From: Actinospica durhamensis
GTDB taxonomy: Bacteria > Actinomycetota > Actinomycetes > Streptomycetales > Catenulisporaceae
Assembly: GCF_018139695.1 (NCBI RefSeq)
Contig: NZ_JAGSOG010000050.1
Coordinates: forward strand, 1 to 40,488
DNA: 40,488 nucleotides
Reading direction: 5' to 3'
Position 1 is the stretch's first letter; each line of letters begins with the position of its first letter. The position numbers and the translations under genes are program-made. Under the pieces are notes generated by a model. It saw only the letters and a list, made by a program, of their open reading frames with translations. It was not told the DNA's origin and searched no databases. Of the stretch, positions 13,004 through 31,817 are shown in pieces.

Positions 13004-16000
13004 CTACTTGCCGGTGTACGGCGCCACGCGGCCGAAGGCGGCCGTGGCCGCGGCGTCGTAGAGCTTGCCCTCGCGGTTGCGTTTGCCGACGCCGCGGATG
13101 TCGTTGCCGGACCTCGTGTGTGCCAGGCCCTTCTCCCGGATCGCACCTCCGAACTTGTCGATCATCTGCTGTTCCCGGCCGCGGATCGCCCAGTAGGACG
13201 GGTCGAGGCGGAACTCGGCGTAGGGCAGCGTCGCGTCGACCACCTTGTCGAGGCGCGCCTTGCCGTAGCCGAGCAGGTTCATGTGGTGGTAGGCGTCGCG
13301 CCACTTGAGCAGCTCGGCGACCGTGCCGTAGCCGCTCGTGTAGCCCACGTAGGTGCGGCCGTTCTTCGGGTTCACCTTCGTGTACGTCAGGTAGCGCAGA
13401 GCCCGCTTGCGGCGCTGCCGGGTGCGGGGGATGTCCCAGGTGCGCGGCAGCACGTCGGTGGTCGACCTGGTGCGCGGAACGGCCCGCGGCCTGGGCGTCG
13501 CGTGCGGCGCCGGGATCGGCACCGGCGGTACCGGGATCGGGATCGGCGGCACCGGGATGGGCACCGGCGGCACGACCGGAACCGGCGGTGCCACCGGGAC
13601 CGGGTTCACGGGTTTGGGGTCCGGCACCGGGGGCGGCGGCACCGGAATGGGCACGGGAGGCGCGGGAGAGGGCACCGGATACGGCCCGGCGTACGGGTGC
13701 ACCTCGGGCCGCGCGGTGGGCCGGTAGGTGGTGATGGCCATACCCAGTCCGCCCAGCAGCAGCGCGCCGCCCCAGCGCACCGCCGTGCTGCCGAGCAGCC
13801 CCTCGGTCACGGTTCCGCCGGCCAGCAGGCTGCCGCCGCCGACGCCCTCGGTCAGGGCCAGGGTGCCGCCCCCGAGCAGCTCGAGCCCGCCGGCCTCGAG
13901 GGCCACGGCGCCGGCGCCGATGGCGAGGCCGACCGTGCCGGTCGGGTCGATCACGGTGACCGGGTTCTGTCTCGCGTAGGCGTAGACGTTCGGGCCGTCC
14001 GCCAGATGCTCCGGGTCGGCGCTGGTCCAGCGGCCGAGCCAGGGGGCGTAGTAGCGCGCGGAGTGGTAGGAGAAGCCGTTCTCCTCGTCGCGTTCCTTGC
14101 CGCTCCAGCGATACCGCTTCGGCAACTCGGTCTGCGCGTCCACGGCCTGATACGAGGTGCTGCCGTACGGGAAGTACTCCTCGTAGCTCAGGACTGCGGC
14201 CGCTTCGTCGAGCTCCAGGCACACGGTCGGCAGGTGGTTGGGGTACTGATACCGCAGCTGACGCGCCGGCGCCGGGTCGGTCCCGATCGTGCGCCGCTCC
14301 AGCAGCGCCACCGACCGGCGGTCGGCGGCCACCGCCAGCTGCGTACGCTCGAGGGTGACGCTCTCGCCGTCGAGGTCGTATTCGCGGTAGTACTCGGCCG
14401 AGCCGAGATAGATGCGCTCACGCAGCCGCCGCCCGCCGGATCCCGTGCCGCCGGTCCCCGTACCGCCGTCTCCGGTGCCGCCGCCTCCAGTACCGCCGTC
14501 GCCGCGGCCGGACGGCGCCTCCACTACCTTGCGGATCCGGACGCCGCCGGAGTCGTAGACGTAGAAGGTCGTCTCGCCGGTGCCTTCGTGCACGACCGTG
14601 CGCGTTGTGGCAGTGAGCTGATTCTGCTCGTCCCAGGCCAGCGCGGCCAGGTGCGGCATCGACGTCGTGTTGCCGTGCGCGTCGTAGCCGTAGCGGGCCG
14701 AGTACGGGCCGTGCGCCGGGTCCCCCGGCAGGCTGGTGGCCGAGAGCCGGTCGCCGGTGACGCCGGGTTCGATCCTGGAGGCCTCCGCGTACCGGTAGCG
14801 CCGGGTCCAGCCCGTGCCCGCGACACGGTGTGCCATGGCCAGCAGGTTGCCGACGGGGTCGTAGTCGTAGGTCTCGGCGTAGTTGGCCATCGCCCGGCCG
14901 TCGCCGGGGTTGGGCAGCCGGATGCGCGAGCGGTCGTTGTCGGTGACCTGGGCCGCGACGCCGGCCTGGCCCAAATGCTCGCGCCCGGTCGCGCGCACGA
15001 GGCGGTATCCGGGGTCGTACGTGTAGTCCGCCGTGGGGTCGACCCGCTGGTTGCGGAAGAAGACCACGTCGTGGATGTCCGCGTCGTCCCGCAGCCGGGT
15101 GACGTTGCCGAGCGGATCGTACGTGTAGGCGAGGTCCTGCACGGTACGGGCATCGGCCGGGTAGCCGCTCGGCCGGGTCGTCGTCAGCCGCGTCAGCGCG
15201 AGGGTCCGGCGGTTGTAAGACCTCGTCGTCACCGTGCCGTTGCCGTGGACGACGCGCAGACGCTGGCCTTCCGCGTCGTAGTCGATGGCGCGCACCGGAT
15301 GGGTCGAGGCGGTGTCGGGGTCGAGCAGGTGGTCCGGGGTGTCGGTGGCCTGTTCCCAGAGGTCGACCCGGCCGACGAGGCCCGCTTCGTTGTAGCAGGC
15401 CATGACGATGTCGCGGGGGGCGCCGTCGACGTGCGGCGCGACGGCGAGCACCGGCCGGTTCAGCGCGTCGTGCAGCGCGCGGCCCTGGAACAGCTCAGGC
15501 TCCAGCAGGCCGGCGGTGGCGGCGTCGAGTGCCGCGGCGAGCTCGGCCGGCGCGGTGTGGTCGAGCTCGGTGATCGGAGCCCAGTCCACGTCGCTGCGGT
15601 AGCTGACCGAGAGCCGCCGCGACCGGTCGACGAGGTTGCCCTTGAAGTCGCACGAGTCGTTGGCGGTGAAGCCGCCGGCGTCGTAGTGCCGGAACACCTC
15701 GCCGCACAGGTTCGCCGCGGGCATGCCCTCGCCGTAGACCGTGCGCTGCTGCAGCCGCTCGCCGCCGCCCGGGGCGGTGACGTACCGATGGGTCGGGCGG
15801 CGGGCCGCGTCGTAGCGCGTCCGGGTGGCGAAGCCCCGCTCGTCCCAGCCCCGGATGGGGCGCGCGCCGATGTCGACGAGCATCCACCGGCCGCCGGAAT
15901 CCATGTGGTGGTGGAGCATTTCGCGGTCGGCCAGGTCACGTCCGAGTACGTACGCGGTCGTGCCGTCCGGACGTGCCTCGCGCTCCAGGTACTCCAGCAG

Positions 16001-19000
16001 CCGCCGCCCGGCCGGGTCGAGCACCGCGATGGTTTCGCCCAGGCAGTCGTAGGCGTGCCGGACGCCGTGGCGCCCGCCCGGTCCGAGGTCCGTGACGGTC
16101 AGGCAGGTCCGGCCGGCCGAGTCGAGGTGCTCGACCGCCGGGGTGTCGGCGTAGGCGGTCGTCTTGACCGCGGCGTCCTGGTTGGCCGAGCGGTCTGCGG
16201 CCGTCTCGCCGTAGTCGCCGTCGGCCCGGCGCGCAACCCAGGACCGGAATGGGCCGGCGCCGAGCAGCCGGGTGAAATACCCGCCGACGTCGGGGTCTTC
16301 CCGCGGATCCGGGAATGAGGCGGTGTCCCCCTGGTCGAAGGCGATGCGCGACCAGGGCGTGCTGACCGTCTTCGTCCAGGTACCGTCGGGGTGGAGCATC
16401 GCCGCGGTGCGCCCGGGCGGGTCGTAGAGACGCACCGTGCTGACGCCGCGCCGAACCGCGAATTCGAAGCCCGGGGTCGCGGAGAAGAACTTCTGATAGG
16501 TGCGGACCGGCCGCCCCTTGTTGTCGCGCACCGTCCAGCCGGATCCGACCCAGCGCTCGGCGAGCCGGGGCCCGGATTCGGCCAGGGGTCCTGGTTCGGC
16601 CTGCGTCTTGTGCTGCGCCTCGTGGCCCGAGCCGTCCGAGTAGACGAGCGTGTGCCGACAGCGGGTCCGCTCCCCCGCGCGGAGATCCGACAGGTGCGTC
16701 TCGCGGTCGATGGTCCAGGCCACGACCGGCTTCGGCTGCGCGTCGTCGCGGGTGCGCCGGAAGGCGTCGAGGTCGTAGACGATGCGGCTGCTGGCATTTC
16801 CCAACACCGCCAGCGGATCGGCCAAGGGGTCGGCCAGATGGCGCGCCGCGGCCGCCGGGTCGAGGTCCGCGACGACGCCGTCGAGGTTGTCCCCGAGATC
16901 CTCGTCCTCCTTGCCCTGCACGGCGCTCGCGGTCACCATGCCGAGCGCGTCGAAGAGCACCCGGGCGCGGTTTCCGTTGGGGTCGGTCACCTCCCGGGGA
17001 GCCAGCGTGCGGTAGTCGATCGCGGCGCTGTGCACGTTGCCCACCTGGTCCACGGCCCGCACCGCGCCCAGGTCGTAGCGGTCGTAGTCGTCGCGCCGCA
17101 CACCGAAGGGGTCGAGCACGCGCCGTACCCGGTAGAAGTGCGCTCTGGCCCGGGCCAGCTCCGTCGCCGCCGTATCGCCGTCTCCGGCCGAGTAGCGGTT
17201 CTCCTCGCCCGGGATCCACCAGCCGTCGTGTCCGTCGCGGCGGACGTATCCGCCCTCGATCAGGTCCTCACTGGTGACGGCGACTCCGGCCGCAGCCGCC
17301 TTGGCGCTGCCGTACGCGCGGGCGAGCAGGCCCGGGGTGAAGGCGAGCCGGAACTCCTGGCCCGGCAGGCCCATCGGCTCCGCCCGGCCGAGTTCGAGCA
17401 GCCCGGTCAGGTCGTCGCGGCGGTAGTGGGTGCGGTGGTGCGCGACCTCGCGGCGGAGCGGCGCCGCATCGGGCGCGTCGGGATCGAGGGCGCCATCGAC
17501 GTCTGATGCCACTGCCTGCTCATAGGGCACGGTCGCCGAGGGCCGGTCCACCGCGGCCCACAGGGAGTCGAGTTCGGCGGGGGTGAAAAGGCCCGCGCCC
17601 TCGGGGCCGGACGCGGCGGGCCGTGCTCCGGTGATCTCCCAGGTGACGACCTCCGCAACGAGGGGCAGCAGGTGGGCGTCGGCCTCCAGCACCGGATTCG
17701 TCCACGACGTCCGCGTGGCGCGCAGATGCAGCCGGGACTGGTCGTACGCCAGCCGGGCCTGGATCTCCCGCGGCAGGGCGGGCTCCGGTGCGGGCCGGTT
17801 CCGACGGCGGCCGTAGGTGATCGCCACGGCTCGCAGCGGCTGCCCGAAGTCGTCGGCTTCGAGCAGGACATCGTGCTCGACGCGCGGATCGTGCGCGATC
17901 CGGTCGTAGAACGCGGACACGCTCTCGCGCTTGCGGGAGAAGAAGACGCCGTGCCGCTGGCCGCCGATGCGCTGCAGACAACGGACTTGGTACGTGTGCT
18001 CCTCGATCGTGTAAGGCACCGAAGCGCGCGGCGAGCCGTCCTCGGCATAGGTCTCGGTGCGCAGGACTGAGCCCTTCAGCGAGCGCGCCGCCTCGCGCAG
18101 GTCTGCCGGGCTGAGCGGTCCGGCGCCCGGGGCCGAGCCGTCGTCGAGCACGGGGTGGCTCAGCCGCGGTGTCGTGTCCGCGCACCCGGGCTCGTGCGGC
18201 TCCCTCCAGTAGCCGGCGCGCAGGGTCCGGGAGACGTCCTCGCCGAGTTCGAAGGCTCCGGTGTGGAACCAGCTGCGGGTGCGCGTCGGCGGCGACCAGG
18301 AGGCCGCGTCCCAGTTCTCCGCCTCCGGGAAGGCGGTGTCCCCGCGGTGTTCCTCGGTGTCCCAGCGGTCGACGACGGCGAAGCCGCGGAACTCGCGCTC
18401 CAGTCCGTCGTAGTAGCCGTGGTGGTAGGCGTAGCGGGTGACGAAGCGGCTGCGCGTCACCCAGTCGAAGACCTCCGCGCGCTCGACCACCTGCACCGGG
18501 AACGGCAGCGTCGTCACCCAGGGCTCGCCGCGCTCCCGGTCGGCCAGGCAGAAGCGGGTCGAGGGCGCATAGGTGAGCCGGGTCTCGCCGCCGACGTTGT
18601 TGCGGGCCCGAACGAGCAGGTGGGGTTTGCCGGCGCTCATCAGGTCGATGTAGCGCAGCGTGGCTCCGGCCTCCGCCGGCAAAGAGGAGGACCAGACCAG
18701 GCAGCTCGTGCCGGTGCCGCGCAGATCGAGGACCTGGACGGCGGTCTCGCGCGAGGCTCCGGGGAAGACCGCGAGGCGCCGCGGCCGCGACCACGCGTTG
18801 CCGGACTGGTTAAAGCAGACGAGCACGCCGTCGACGCCGAGGTAGAGCAGGTCGGCGGTTCCGGTGCCGTCGATGTCTGCCAGGCGCACCCGGGCCGGGT
18901 CGAACTCGCCCTCGGCGGCGAGCCGGGGCGCGCGGTCCATGGTGACCTTGCGGCCGAAGCGGCCGTAGCCGAGGTTGGGCCAGTAGGCGACCTCGCCGTT

Positions 19001-20848
19001 GCGGGTGCGCACCAGGTCGCTCAGCCCGTCGCCGGTCATGTCGGCCAGGTGCAGGCTCTCGGCCTCGTCGGACAGGACCAGCGTCGTGCCGGTCCCCTCG
19101 TCCCAGGGCGCGCGGTTCGGCAGGGCGCTGTCGTAGCCCGCGCGGCCCAGCGACGGGTAGGCGAGCCAGACCTCGTCCTCGGCGAGCAGCAGGTCCGGGG
19201 TGCCGTTGCCGGTGAGGTCGAGCATGCGCTGCCGCGGGCCCTGTGCCGGAACCGTGGGCATCGTGGCGAAGGACTGCCAGGGCGTCCAGCCCTCGGATCC
19301 GACGCGCTCGCTGTAGCCGGCGAATCCGCGCTCGAAGGTGACCGCGTCGAGGTGGCCTCCGCCGGTCAGGTCGAGCAGCCGCACGTCGGTGCCGGCCGGA
19401 AGGCCCGCTACCCGTTCCAGTTCGCCCAGGCGCGCGCCCGAGGCCGGTTCGAGCGGGCTCAGGTTCCGCTTGTACCACCAGGCGTCGCGGCCGCGGTAGA
19501 GCGCGCCGGGCAGGCCTTCGGCGTGCAGGTCGACCCATTCCAGGGCGGAGTCGACGAACCCTTGCGGCAGGTTGCGCGTGCTCTCCCGAGGCAGTTGCCT
19601 GATGGTCGGGTCGACGACGGCGCGGCTGTACTCGAACTCCAACGGCGGCAGGGCACGGCGCAGCAGGCGGCGGGGGTGCGCAGAGCCGGCGGCGCCAGGG
19701 TCGTCACCGTATCCGGCGTCGACGACCTCGGCGATCGTCGTGTAGACGGGCGCGGCCGGGTCCGGTGTCTCGATCTGGTCGGTGTAGCGCAGTTCGAGGG
19801 CGCGCACGAGGCGGTGCGGCCCGCAGGTCGGCTCGTCCGGGAAGTGATGGAACATCAGGGCACGCAGGCAGCGGCGATACGTCCGGATCTCGAAGCCCGC
19901 GCGGTAGGTGGAGAACGGGTCTGGCCGCACCGCGCGGGGGCCTTCGTCGCCCGGGGACGGCACCGCGGCGTCGTACTCGCCGTAGTCCAGGACCAGTGCG
20001 AAGTGGAATCCGTCCGCGCCGGGCAGTGCGGGTTCCGGGCCGTGCTCCGACCACTCGGCGTGCCAGGGCTCGATGTTGCCGTAGCGGACGGCGTGCAGGT
20101 ACCGCTGCGCCGCGCGCTGGGCCGGGGTGCGCTTGGCCTCGTGCGCGGCGGCGGTGTCCACGCCCTGGCCGCTCTCGGCGCGGTGTTCGTAGACGGTCAG
20201 GTGCCCGCGCAGGTCGAAGCGGCGACAGAGCAGATAGGAGTAGATCCGGCTCGGCGCACCGGCCTCCCGCGCGGTCTCCTCGTGGCTCTCGACGGTGCTG
20301 CCGGGGTCGTAGCCGAACAGCGCCGTGATCCCGTCCGAGCTGATCGTGCGCCAGTGGCTGCGGCCGCCGCCGTCCGTCCAGCGCTCGATCCGTGCGTACA
20401 GGCCCTCGATCCTCGGCCGGTACGGATAGACCGTGTACGCGATCCCGTGCACAATCCTGCGCCGCGAGATCCGGCATCCGGTGGCGTCCGTCTCCGGCAC
20501 GAGGTCGTCCGCGCCGGTGAGGACGAAGATGTCTGACTCGTTCGCGTCGTCGTACCGGGGCAGGCCCTTGTCGGTGCGCCGGGTGATCGCCGGCACGTCC
20601 AGGGTCCAGCCGAGGCCGAAGGGCCCGTTGCCGCCGCCGGAGTCGTAGGTCAGCGAGTGCTGCGGGGTCCAGCCGTCGCGCCCCGCCGAGACCGGGAGGG
20701 GGACGGTGAGCGAGGCGGTGCCGTGCGACTGGTTGACGCCGAAGGTCTCATCGATGCCGCGGACGGCGCCGCCGCCCTTGGGCAGCGAGATCGGCGGCGC
20801 GGCGTCCTTGTGCGGTGGTTCCGGCTGGGCCGGCGCCTGCTGCTCCAC
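13004..20848 (-). CDS. TcB-TcC fusion of an ABC toxin complex (SpvB / RHS cocoon with C-terminal toxin)
   Basis: A 2614-aa protein starting GTG 20848, 6 nt after the TcA stop. The N-terminus LPKGGGAVRGIDETF and GPFGLGWTLDVPAITRRTD is the SpvB domain. FG-GAP-like blades (LDLTGNGTPDLL, ADMTGDGLSDLV, LADIDGTGTADLL, about residues 490-680) form the TcA-binding propeller. The TcB middle region follows (HHGYYDGLEREFRGFAVVD). RHS repeats run from about 1400 to the core end RYYAPWLGRWTSADPEHL...NPVTVIDPTG near residue 2300, where TcC proteins self-cleave. The variable tail has a Gly-rich hydrophobic stretch (about 2303-2370), a Pro-rich rod (about 2375-2450) and a final ~130 aa with YTKVNPKNGRTYVGYTSG, KWRDAYHH, REQQMIDKFGG and GNDIRGVGKRN, resembling GIY-YIG-type nuclease toxins at RHS C-termini. 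B and C are fused, unlike the separate genes of Photorhabdus. Nuclease activity is inferred. Confidence 0.9.
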   Translation of the reverse strand: MEQQAPAQPEPPHKDAAPPISLPKGGGAVRGIDETFGVNQSHGTASLTVPLPVSAGRDGWTPQHSLTYDSGGGNGPFGLGWTLDVPAITRRTDKGLPRYDDANESDIFVLTGADDLVPETDATGCRISRRRIVHGIAYTVYPYRPRIEGLYARIERWTDGGGRSHWRTISSDGITALFGYDPGSTVESHEETAREAGAPSRIYSYLLCRRFDLRGHLTVYEHRAESGQGVDTAAAHEAKRTPAQRAAQRYLHAVRYGNIEPWHAEWSEHGPEPALPGADGFHFALVLDYGEYDAAVPSPGDEGPRAVRPDPFSTYRAGFEIRTYRRCLRALMFHHFPDEPTCGPHRLVRALELRYTDQIETPDPAAPVYTTIAEVVDAGYGDDPGAAGSAHPRRLLRRALPPLEFEYSRAVVDPTIRQLPRESTRNLPQGFVDSALEWVDLHAEGLPGALYRGRDAWWYKRNLSPLEPASGARLGELERVAGLPAGTDVRLLDLTGGGHLDAVTFERGFAGYSERVGSEGWTPWQSFATMPTVPAQGPRQRMLDLTGNGTPDLLLAEDEVWLAYPSLGRAGYDSALPNRAPWDEGTGTTLVLSDEAESLHLADMTGDGLSDLVRTRNGEVAYWPNLGYGRFGRKVTMDRAPRLAAEGEFDPARVRLADIDGTGTADLLYLGVDGVLVCFNQSGNAWSRPRRLAVFPGASRETAVQVLDLRGTGTSCLVWSSSLPAEAGATLRYIDLMSAGKPHLLVRARNNVGGETRLTYAPSTRFCLADRERGEPWVTTLPFPVQVVERAEVFDWVTRSRFVTRYAYHHGYYDGLEREFRGFAVVDRWDTEEHRGDTAFPEAENWDAASWSPPTRTRSWFHTGAFELGEDVSRTLRAGYWREPHEPGCADTTPRLSHPVLDDGSAPGAGPLSPADLREAARSLKGSVLRTETYAEDGSPRASVPYTIEEHTYQVRCLQRIGGQRHGVFFSRKRESVSAFYDRIAHDPRVEHDVLLEADDFGQPLRAVAITYGRRRNRPAPEPALPREIQARLAYDQSRLHLRATRTSWTNPVLEADAHLLPLVAEVVTWEITGARPAASGPEGAGLFTPAELDSLWAAVDRPSATVPYEQAVASDVDGALDPDAPDAAPLRREVAHHRTHYRRDDLTGLLELGRAEPMGLPGQEFRLAFTPGLLARAYGSAKAAAAGVAVTSEDLIEGGYVRRDGHDGWWIPGEENRYSAGDGDTAATELARARAHFYRVRRVLDPFGVRRDDYDRYDLGAVRAVDQVGNVHSAAIDYRTLAPREVTDPNGNRARVLFDALGMVTASAVQGKEDEDLGDNLDGVVADLDPAAAARHLADPLADPLAVLGNASSRIVYDLDAFRRTRDDAQPKPVVAWTIDRETHLSDLRAGERTRCRHTLVYSDGSGHEAQHKTQAEPGPLAESGPRLAERWVGSGWTVRDNKGRPVRTYQKFFSATPGFEFAVRRGVSTVRLYDPPGRTAAMLHPDGTWTKTVSTPWSRIAFDQGDTASFPDPREDPDVGGYFTRLLGAGPFRSWVARRADGDYGETAADRSANQDAAVKTTAYADTPAVEHLDSAGRTCLTVTDLGPGGRHGVRHAYDCLGETIAVLDPAGRRLLEYLEREARPDGTTAYVLGRDLADREMLHHHMDSGGRWMLVDIGARPIRGWDERGFATRTRYDAARRPTHRYVTAPGGGERLQQRTVYGEGMPAANLCGEVFRHYDAGGFTANDSCDFKGNLVDRSRRLSVSYRSDVDWAPITELDHTAPAELAAALDAATAGLLEPELFQGRALHDALNRPVLAVAPHVDGAPRDIVMACYNEAGLVGRVDLWEQATDTPDHLLDPDTASTHPVRAIDYDAEGQRLRVVHGNGTVTTRSYNRRTLALTRLTTTRPSGYPADARTVQDLAYTYDPLGNVTRLRDDADIHDVVFFRNQRVDPTADYTYDPGYRLVRATGREHLGQAGVAAQVTDNDRSRIRLPNPGDGRAMANYAETYDYDPVGNLLAMAHRVAGTGWTRRYRYAEASRIEPGVTGDRLSATSLPGDPAHGPYSARYGYDAHGNTTSMPHLAALAWDEQNQLTATTRTVVHEGTGETTFYVYDSGGVRIRKVVEAPSGRGDGGTGGGGTGDGGTGTGGTGSGGRRLRERIYLGSAEYYREYDLDGESVTLERTQLAVAADRRSVALLERRTIGTDPAPARQLRYQYPNHLPTVCLELDEAAAVLSYEEYFPYGSTSYQAVDAQTELPKRYRWSGKERDEENGFSYHSARYYAPWLGRWTSADPEHLADGPNVYAYARQNPVTVIDPTGTVGLAIGAGAVALEAGGLELLGGGTLALTEGVGGGSLLAGGTVTEGLLGSTAVRWGGALLLGGLGMAITTYRPTARPEVHPYAGPYPVPSPAPPVPIPVPPPPVPDPKPVNPVPVAPPVPVVPPVPIPVPPIPIPVPPVPIPAPHATPRPRAVPRTRSTTDVLPRTWDIPRTRQRRKRALRYLTYTKVNPKNGRTYVGYTSGYGTVAELLKWRDAYHHMNLLGYGKARLDKVVDATLPYAEFRLDPSYWAIRGREQQMIDKFGGAIREKGLAHTRSGNDIRGVGKRNREGKLYDAAATAAFGRVAPYTGK

Positions 20849-20854
20849 CCCGCC

Positions 20855-30370
<9,516 letters not shown>

Positions 30371-30400
30371 GGAATGATCTCCCCCACGTGGAAATGCCGG

Positions 30401-31384
30401 TCAGTTGTGCACGATGACGGTGGCCTGCGCGGCCTGCCCCACACCCGGCGCCGAGGTGACCCGCACCGGGAACGTCAGTGCCGCCTGCGCCGCCGCCTCG
30501 GTCAGCGCCTTGCACGCCAACGCGGCCGACCAGGCGTAGATGTAGCCCGCGAGCCGGGTCGCCTCGGCCTCGAGCTTCGCGTAGTAGGCCTGCAGCGCCG
30601 ACTCGAAGTGCTGGCGGTCGTCGTCGCTGCCGGTGGTGTAGAGGGTCGCCACCTGGCTCGACGGCGTCGGCAGCGGGTCGGCGTACCGATTGCCGACCAG
30701 CTCGCGCGCGATGTGCAGGCACTGCGGCGCGGTGAGGTCGGTCGGATTCGAGGTGCCGGTGGGATCCTCGGCCAGGATCGCGTTCACCGCGGTGCCCAGG
30801 TCGGTGAAGTCCGGCGGGCTGCCGTCCGAGGAGGGCACCAGGTAGGTTTCGCCGGAACCGGCGTCGAACGCGGGATCGGCCAAGGGCAGGTAGAGCCCGA
30901 CGACGCCGCCCGTCTGCGACCCGTCCAAGGTCAGGTAGGCGCCCGCGATGCCATCCGCGACGGTGTGGGGCACGGCGTAGGGCGTCCCCGGCGTCCCCCA
31001 CAGCTGCACGTCGTAGTCGAGGTCGTCCTCGCGCAACTGCCGGCCGTTGCGCGTCACCGACAGCACGACGTTCACCAGGCTCTGCGGAGCGGTGTACTTG
31101 GCGAGGATCGAGGGGTCGACGTCGATGACCGCGGCCGCCACCGAATAGAGCGTCGTCTCGAACGCGTCGGTCAGCTGATAGATCGTGTTCGTCGGATCAT
31201 TGGCCGACTTGTAGACCGCTGATCCGATTTCCTGATGCGGCGGCGCGGCGAGGGTGTCGGGACTGGAGAAATCCACCTGATACGCCGTCACCGTCAGCTC
31301 GTGAAGGTAATTCTCGAAGTCGGTCCCCAACCCGATCACCTTCGGTGGATGCAATACCACCACAAGCGCCACACCAGTGCTCAC
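30401..31384 (-). CDS. Unknown first gene of the Tc toxin operon
   Basis: A 327-aa protein, GTG 31384 with gggaggg close upstream; its stop lies 30 bp before TcA, so the two are almost certainly cotranscribed. There is no clear signal peptide, although the N-terminus (GVALVVVLHPPKV) is hydrophobic. The middle is beta-rich (TPYAVPHTVADGIAGAYLTL; GLYLPLADPAFDAGSGETYL). The last third is helical, with FESALQAYYAKLEAEATRLA and YIYAWSAALACKALTEAAAQ. That helical part feels similar to segments near the N-termini of some large TcA-like proteins, so this could be a separately encoded piece of a TcA head or a dedicated accessory or chaperone. I do not recognise a family and propose no activity. Third-position GC matches its neighbours. 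Confidence 0.7.
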   Translation of the reverse strand: MSTGVALVVVLHPPKVIGLGTDFENYLHELTVTAYQVDFSSPDTLAAPPHQEIGSAVYKSANDPTNTIYQLTDAFETTLYSVAAAVIDVDPSILAKYTAPQSLVNVVLSVTRNGRQLREDDLDYDVQLWGTPGTPYAVPHTVADGIAGAYLTLDGSQTGGVVGLYLPLADPAFDAGSGETYLVPSSDGSPPDFTDLGTAVNAILAEDPTGTSNPTDLTAPQCLHIARELVGNRYADPLPTPSSQVATLYTTGSDDDRQHFESALQAYYAKLEAEATRLAGYIYAWSAALACKALTEAAAQAALTFPVRVTSAPGVGQAAQATVIVHN

Positions 31385-31643
31385 GTGCCCTCCCGCGTTT
31401 TCGAAAGCGGATCCACCCCAGAGCCGATGAGCGGCATCGTCTCACAGTGATCTCCGATACGCACTCCCCCATCCTTAATGGTCTTGGCCGCAATCGGAGG
31501 ACCGGAAACCCCCGTGGCAGAGATATGATCACCCACTCATGGGACAATGCCGCCCGGCTTGGATGAATCAAGCCGTGAGCTGTGGAGTTCCGTTCTCGAT
31601 CAGGGTCGATCACACATTCCGGCAGCCACCGCGCCGCAGCCCG

Positions 31644-31680
31644 CCCTCGGGCTGTCAAGCAGACTTGACAGTCGCGAGGG
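31644..31680. promoter_or_regulatory. Composite inverted repeat (operator or terminator)
   Basis: An inner pair ctgtcaag (31652-31659) and cttgacag (31664-31671) surrounds a 4-nt loop. An outer pair ccctcg (31644-31649) and cgaggg (31675-31680) flanks it. It could be a protein operator in the divergent region or a strong RNA hairpin. There is no gene end nearby to terminate, which favours a regulatory role. Confidence 0.5.
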
Positions 31681-31710
31681 CCGCACCACCTGAGCCGGAG
31701 TTCGACATCC

Positions 31711-31728
31711 AATACATATCAGTGTATT
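31711..31728. promoter_or_regulatory. AT-rich inverted repeat near the putative beta-helix promoter
   Basis: aataca (31711-31716) and tgtatt (31723-31728) flank tatcag. The element sits in the most AT-rich patch of the window and overlaps a possible -10 (TATTTA, 31725-31730), about 90 bp upstream of the gene start. It looks like a repressor site; the factor is unknown. Confidence 0.4.
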
Positions 31729-31817
31729 TAATAAGTGCTCTCCTACGAAATCTGATACCGTGCCCGTCGATGCAAGAAGCATGATGGACTAACGTGGACA
31801 ACGGGGAGCACAACACG

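Larger units (their letters stand above)
31385..31817. other. Divergent control region between the Tc operon and the beta-helix gene
   Basis: 433 bp without a gene. It contains a 6-bp stem (31556-31561 with 31569-31574), a long composite inverted repeat (31644-31680) and an AT-rich inverted repeat (31711-31728). A possible plus-strand promoter is TTCGAC (31701-31706), 18 bp, TATTTA (31725-31730). No convincing -35/-10 pair is visible for the minus-strand Tc operon. A single GTGAGAC on the minus strand, about 70 bp upstream of the first Tc gene, does not form a clear 11-bp repeat series. Confidence 0.5.

Noticed and set aside
31385..31460. A SARP-like heptamer series upstream of the Tc operon
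   Set aside because: Only one GTGAGAC is clear; the positions 11 and 22 bp away (cggagat, ggagtgc) match too weakly to claim a site.
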